Shown in pieces: positions 14,545 to 17,995 of a DNA stretch of 17,995 nucleotides (positions are counted from its first letter, which is position 1; every line of letters starts with the position of its first letter). Source of the stretch: Gammaproteobacteria bacterium (GTDB lineage: Bacteria > Pseudomonadota > Gammaproteobacteria > Eutrophobiales > Eutrophobiaceae); contig JACVQI010000035.1 in NCBI GenBank assembly GCA_015661095.1, positions 1-17,995 of the forward strand. The letters run 5' to 3'. Made by a program: the position numbers and the translations under genes. Under the pieces are notes generated by a model. It saw only the letters and a list, made by a program, of their open reading frames with translations. It ran no database searches and was not told the DNA's origin.

Positions 14545-15207
14545 CTAGAAGGAGCCGGCGGCGATAACGATCCCTATCAAAGCACCTATAAACAGACCAA
14601 AGTGCTGGCTCTCTTCAACAATCTCCGGCATATTCTCGAAGAAACCAGGTTCTTCTTCAACTGGTACTTCTTCCGCAGTTGCCTCTTCCGTTGTAGCTTC
14701 TTCCGCCGTCGCCTCTTCTGCCGTTGCTTCTTCAGCTTGAGTCTCTTCGGCTGTCGCTTCTTCCGCAGTTGCCTCTTCCGTTGTAGCTGCTTCCGCCGTT
14801 GCCTCCTCCGCAGCCGGGGCGGATTCTTCGGCAGGCGGTGCAGCCGTTGTCTCTGCTTCACTGTCCGAAGCTGCGGCTGACTCTTCCTCGGCGGCACGCA
14901 TTAAGCGGTATTGCTTGAGATAATCAACGCCCGCGATGGTCAGCGACTCGGCACCATTCTGGTTCATTTTAAAATCCAGGACTGCTTGCTGCTGGAATAA
15001 CTGCCGGTAATCTACCGGCTTGTTTTTTTCATGCAGGGTTCGGTCCAGGCGAAAGCCGAAGGTCGGTTGCGTTTGCTTTGCACGATTCCCACCGAAGGTA
15101 ACCCGGTAATACAGCATAGCTTGCGGCTCCAGGACCAGATCAGCCGCATTACAATTAACGGTAGCCAGGAAGGTCAGGACGAACAGGATCAGCTTATTAA
15201 CACGCAT
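14545..15207 (-). CDS. Exported protein with Ala/Glu/Thr pentapeptide repeats
   Basis: 220 residues. A signal peptide covers about 1-21, with cleavage likely at NCNA/AD. The mature N-terminal part (YYRVTFGG, QPTFGFRLDRT) looks like a strand-rich periplasmic or outer-membrane domain. From about 105 to 187 the sequence is a low-complexity acidic region built from EEATA units. A hydrophobic Gly-rich end (LFIGALIGIVIAAG) could be a membrane anchor. The DNA of the repeat region contains a 32-base exact duplication (14667-14698 and 14757-14788), so copy number may vary between strains. The family is not recognised and no function is assigned. Confidence 0.8.
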   Translation of the reverse strand: MRVNKLILFVLTFLATVNCNAADLVLEPQAMLYYRVTFGGNRAKQTQPTFGFRLDRTLHEKNKPVDYRQLFQQQAVLDFKMNQNGAESLTIAGVDYLKQYRLMRAAEEESAAASDSEAETTAAPPAEESAPAAEEATAEAATTEEATAEEATAEETQAEEATAEEATAEEATTEEATAEEVPVEEEPGFFENMPEIVEESQHFGLFIGALIGIVIAAGSF

Positions 15208-15312
15208 TGTCTCCCCCAGGATAATTTCCGGTCTGAAGTCTGAAGATTAGTCGAAGACAGCATTAATGTAAACAATATACAATAGTATAAAACCTCGTCA
15301 CCTGCTGAAGCA

Positions 15313-16143
15313 ATGCTGTCCATACTGACATTCAACGCCGCCCTGCTCGATGTCAGAATCTTTAACCATTCCGTCTATTGTCCGGTAGCATCCGCCCCGG
15401 AACGCCTGCAACGCCTGATACCGGCATTAGTCTCGCTGCGGCCGGACATCATCTTTTTACAGGAAGTATTTCATCGTGACTTGCAACAGTTGTTAATCGA
15501 ACGACTGGCTGCGGAATTTCCCTACGTTACCGGCTGTAGCAGTCGCAGGTCACGGTTCCGACTGGGAAACGAATTATTGACACTTTCGCGATTTCCTTTA
15601 ACGGATGAAAAACTAATCCGTTTCCAGCGGGCGGCGCCGGAAGAAAAAATCTTCACCAGCAAGGGTTTTTATCACAGTACCGTCATGATCCCGGAACTCG
15701 GTCAAGTAAATCTGATCAATTTCCACGCCACGGCCGGGGGGGTGCACGCCCAACCGGAACACGACCGCATGGAAAATATCCGCTCCAGCCAGATCGAACA
15801 GATACTGTCTTATATACATGCGCTGGATAAAGTCTTGTTGGTCGGGGACCTGAACGCCGGCCCGCATACTTCGTACCGCAATTATTGGCAGGTGCTGCAG
15901 GCCGGTTATATCGATACCTTTACCACCGTCGGCGGCGAAGGCTATACCTGGGATCCGGACAATCCACTGGTCGCCAATGGTGGGGAGAATCATCTGCCAC
16001 CGCAGAAGATAGACCATATCTTTATCAATTCCGCCCTGTCCAGATTGATAATGCCTGTAACTGCCACCATCGTGCTGACTGACACCGACAATCCGCTGTC
16101 GGACCATTACGGCATGATGACCACGTTTGAACAGACCGGATAA
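15313..16143 (+). CDS. Endonuclease/exonuclease/phosphatase (EEP) family, sphingomyelinase-like
   Basis: 276 residues. The catalytic residues of the EEP fold are visible: Asn8 (LTFNAA), Glu51 (FLQEV), His138 (INFHATAGG), Asp179 and Asn181 (VGDLNAG), and Asp264-His265 (LSDHYGM). KIDHIFIN at 232-239 is also typical. The layout and DLNAGP resemble bacterial neutral sphingomyelinases and related phosphodiesterases; the substrate (lipid, nucleic acid or phosphate ester) cannot be read from sequence. I see no clear signal peptide, only a moderately hydrophobic N-terminus. It is divergent from the repeat protein. Confidence 0.85.
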   Translation: MLSILTFNAALLDVRIFNHSVYCPVASAPERLQRLIPALVSLRPDIIFLQEVFHRDLQQLLIERLAAEFPYVTGCSSRRSRFRLGNELLTLSRFPLTDEKLIRFQRAAPEEKIFTSKGFYHSTVMIPELGQVNLINFHATAGGVHAQPEHDRMENIRSSQIEQILSYIHALDKVLLVGDLNAGPHTSYRNYWQVLQAGYIDTFTTVGGEGYTWDPDNPLVANGGENHLPPQKIDHIFINSALSRLIMPVTATIVLTDTDNPLSDHYGMMTTFEQTG

Positions 16144-16274
16144 ACCATTTCCACAAACGGCGACTGTTATCTTCCGCATTGCCCGGACGTCAGCGACTTT
16201 AATTTTCACCCGCTGGAGCCGATATAACGGCAGCACCAGCTTAATTGCAACCCGGGACCCGATGGCGCAAAACA

Positions 16275-16847
16275 ATGAAAAATAATTGCAGTAACTATTA
16301 TCGCATCCTCCAATCGCAGCCTGACGCCACGCCGGACATGCTTAAAGCCAACTACCGGACGCTGTTGCAGAAAATGAAGATGCATCCCGATTTGGGCGGT
16401 GAAAACTGGAACACCAGCCTGATTACCCAGGCTTACCATATCCAGCGCAATCCGGCCAAAAGGGCTGCTTACGATAAAGTATTGCTACGCCAGTACAAGA
16501 TCGCAACTCTCTCCAGGGGACAATTAGACCGCTACTCAAACAATACCTGCCGGCGAGGTTGCAAACTCTCGCCCGACAAACCGGGAAATAATAGAAATTA
16601 TTATCGGATTCTCCATCTCCACCCGGATTCGCCAATCGAGACGCCCTCCGCCGTCTCTCCGAGCGCCAGCGAGACAAGAGCGGCGCCCACCAGTATCCAT
16701 ATTACGATGCTACCAAATTGCGCGGCGAAGATGTCCAGCGGAGAAACCGGCGCGGCGCGGGCCAGGGTATTCGGACCGTCAGACGGGAAACGGCGCTCCG
16801 CCTCCACGCCGCTCAACCCTCGCGCCGGATCAGTCAGAACATCGTGA
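16275..16847 (+). pseudogene. J-domain protein cut in its second J-domain
   Basis: Starts MKNNCSNYYRILQSQPDA (ATG 16275; an upstream TTG at 16245 is less likely). The first J-domain is complete, with the HPD motif in KMHPDLGGENW and KRAAYDK. A second J-domain begins NYYRILHLHPDSPIE and stops matching at about 16640. Beyond that the frame reads through the antisense of a P-type ATPase to a stop at 16845-16847. The original gene most likely had two J-domains, with co-chaperone activity toward DnaK expected. The present C-terminus is an artefact of the junction. The first domain could still work. Confidence 0.75.
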
Positions 16848-16891
16848 TTCAATGCCTGTGGATCAATTATATGGTTTTTGTCACTCATACA
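16638..16891 (-). pseudogene. P-type cation ATPase, N-terminal fragment only
   Basis: The first ~83 residues (from MSDKNHIIDPQ) match the cation-ATPase N-terminal domain of P2/P3-type ATPases: LTDPARGLSGVEAERRFPSD, GPNTL, SPLDIFAAQFGS, then the first membrane segment IVIWILVGAALVSLALG. The family continues for several hundred residues with a DKTGT phosphorylation site; none of this is present. After about 16640 the frame reads 12-13 unrelated codons, antisense to the J-domain gene, and stops at 16601. The start is five bases beyond the cyclase stop, so it is in the same operon. Confidence 0.7.
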
Positions 16892-16896
16892 ACCAC

Positions 16897-17571
16897 CTAA
16901 GCCGCCAAGTAAATGTCGGGCGACTCGCGAAATGCTCGTGCGCATTCCGGTGAGCAGAAAAAGTAAGCTGCCCCGGCGTATTCAATTACCGCCACTGCGC
17001 GCCCGATTTCAACCTGCATGCGGCATACCGGATCAACGGCGCCAGGCACCCGCGCCGCCACCGACCGCACCAGTTCGAATACGCTCACGGGACGCGCAAC
17101 ATTCTTGAAATGTCGCTCGCCCGCCGGACGGACCTCGATCTCGGCCAGCACGCGTACCGCCTCCGCAATCGGTGCGCTGCAGAGAATCTGCCCACCCTGG
17201 GCATTGTCCGCAAGACGGGACGTCAAGTTTATTGGCGCGCCGAACAACCTGCCTTCACGCTCTATAATCGGGCCGCGGTGTATGCCCATGCGGATGCGGG
17301 GGAAGTAAGGCTCATTTTCCGCTGCATCGCGCAGCTTGAGCGCGCTGCCCACGACAGCGAGTGCATCATCTCCCGCGCAAAAAACATCATCACCGATACT
17401 GTTTATGAACCTCACCCCCGGTTCAAGACATGCTTGGGCAAGACGGCAAAACTGCAACACAATGTCGGATGCGGTCAGGGCGCCGTGGATTTCCGTAAGC
17501 GCCGTGTATCCGGACAGATCCGTGAACAGCAGCGCCAAGTCCAATTCTCGCGCGTCAGATGTCTGTTGCAT
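16897..17571 (-). CDS. Class III nucleotide cyclase fused to a YHS domain
   Basis: 224 residues, starting at the ATG at 17571 (the open frame upstream lacks homology). The N-terminal cyclase homology domain has Asp18 (LFTDLSGYT) and Asp61 (INSIGDD) for metal, and FGAPINLTSRL with Asn115 and Arg119. The usual adenine-selecting Lys is replaced by Asn57, and the expected Asp/Thr site is unusual (GRLFG), so activity or substrate may differ from standard adenylate cyclases. From about 179 a YHS domain follows (VDPVCRM, then FFCSPECARAF with Cys183, Cys206 and Cys210), a metal-associated module often found with copper handling. It lies 44 bases after the CopD-like gene. Confidence 0.85.
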   Translation of the reverse strand: MQQTSDARELDLALLFTDLSGYTALTEIHGALTASDIVLQFCRLAQACLEPGVRFINSIGDDVFCAGDDALAVVGSALKLRDAAENEPYFPRIRMGIHRGPIIEREGRLFGAPINLTSRLADNAQGGQILCSAPIAEAVRVLAEIEVRPAGERHFKNVARPVSVFELVRSVAARVPGAVDPVCRMQVEIGRAVAVIEYAGAAYFFCSPECARAFRESPDIYLAA

Positions 17572-17615
17572 CAGCCATATTCTCTCATCGTAAAATATTT
17601 GCCAGGGCGGTCCAC

Positions 17616-17995
17616 TCAGTGCCGCGGTGAAAACAAGGCCGTCATTACCGCTGTCACAGCCAACACGGCAGCGATCAATACCCACTCGACGAACACCGAG
17701 CGCCGAAAGCTGCCGAGCGCCCCCGCGCTCCCATTGGCAATTGACGGCCCCAGACGCCATTTGTTGAGCGCGGCGAGCGCCAGCAACGCTGCAAATCCCG
17801 TCACCTTCGCCAGCAGTAGCAAACCGTAAGGTTTTCGCAGGCTGGCGAGGTCCGGCAGCAGCGCTACAGAGAGCGCAAGGCCCGCTAGAAAGATCACCGG
17901 TACGAGCCACGTCGCGATCCTGGAGAACCGTTCGATGATGATGCCATTCACGGCAAGTTCCTCGTAGCGACTCGCCAGATGCAGCGGCCAAAGCG
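17616..17995 (-). CDS. CopD-like copper-resistance membrane protein, partial
   Basis: The frame is open to the right edge of the window, so the 5' end is missing; the stop is at 17616-17618. About 126 residues are visible, with at least three membrane segments (ATWLVPVIFLAGLALSVALL, LLLLAKVTGFAALLALAALN, VEWVLIAAVLAVTAVMTAL). The pattern YGLLLLAKVTGF, ALAALNKWRLGP and RRSVFVEWVL is that of the CopD C-terminal domain (PF05425). Such proteins are linked to copper uptake or tolerance. It is the first visible gene of the minus-strand cluster with the cyclase-YHS protein and the ATPase fragment. Confidence 0.8.
   Translation of the reverse strand, partial: LWPLHLASRYEELAVNGIIIERFSRIATWLVPVIFLAGLALSVALLPDLASLRKPYGLLLLAKVTGFAALLALAALNKWRLGPSIANGSAGALGSFRRSVFVEWVLIAAVLAVTAVMTALFSPRH

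Noticed and set aside
14602..14880. Cys/Arg/Phe-rich frame opposite the repeat protein
   Set aside because: Simple mirror of the EEATA repeat in the opposite strand; no start signal.
16245..16274. TTG start extending the J-domain protein by ten residues
   Set aside because: The added residues (QPGTRWRKT) are not typical, and the J-domain begins right after the ATG at 16275.
17110..17829. 239-codon plus-strand frame over the cyclase and CopD genes
   Set aside because: Antisense to two recognised protein families; composition is not protein-like.
17572..17991. N-terminal extension of the cyclase frame to 17991
   Set aside because: Overlaps the CopD-like gene in another frame and reads as low-quality sequence; the ATG at 17571 begins just before the cyclase domain.

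Overview
The window looks like a chromosomal segment of a gammaproteobacterium. The main evidence is the order plsY / tsaD / rpsU / yqeY / dnaG / rpoD / tRNA-Ile2(CAT), with folB next to plsY. This is the classic macromolecular-synthesis locus, and in Escherichia coli the same neighbourhood also holds folB, plsY, tsaD, rpsU, dnaG, rpoD and ileX. Protein sequences such as FolB, RpoD and PdxH fit this assignment. I cannot name a genus.

Layout from left to right. Positions 1-792 hold the 3' part of a multi-membrane-segment transporter that resembles the nucleotide (ATP:ADP) exchanger-like MFS group. It converges on a MidA-type SAM-dependent methyltransferase (799-2010, minus). A pteridine-reductase-like SDR (2085-2816, plus) follows, and a strong hairpin separates it from the minus-strand set folB-folK-lipoprotein (4186 down to 2915). 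Folate-related genes therefore surround this stretch. plsY (4326-4925, plus) and tsaD (5203-6201, minus) converge on a hairpin-dense repeat island. rpsU, a GatB/YqeY protein, dnaG and rpoD then run on the plus strand from 6314 to 10970.

Downstream of rpoD there is a 36-base perfect palindrome, then a truncated copy of the tRNA-Ile2 5' end, about 200 bases of non-coding insert, and an intact tRNA-Ile2 gene. A Y-family DNA polymerase (11451-12749), a 48-residue small protein, pdxH, a SirB2-like membrane protein, a DUF4404 protein, an alanine/glutamate-repeat exported protein and a sphingomyelinase-like EEP-family phosphodiesterase follow.

The right end is different. A J-domain gene starting at 16275 breaks off inside its second J-domain near 16640. 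At that point it meets, tail to tail, the broken 3' side of a P-type cation ATPase on the minus strand. The ATPase fragment belongs to a tight minus-strand cluster: CopD-like membrane protein (runs off the window), class III nucleotide cyclase fused to a YHS metal-binding domain, then the ATPase. This is either a real rearrangement that cut two genes or an assembly join.

Most genes are housekeeping. The points most worth a second look are the tRNA-Ile2 5' duplication with its GGA-rich insert, the double-truncation junction at about 16640, the CopD/cyclase-YHS/ATPase cluster, and the family of similar hairpins in the convergent intergenic gaps. All statements on homology are from memory of families; no search was run.
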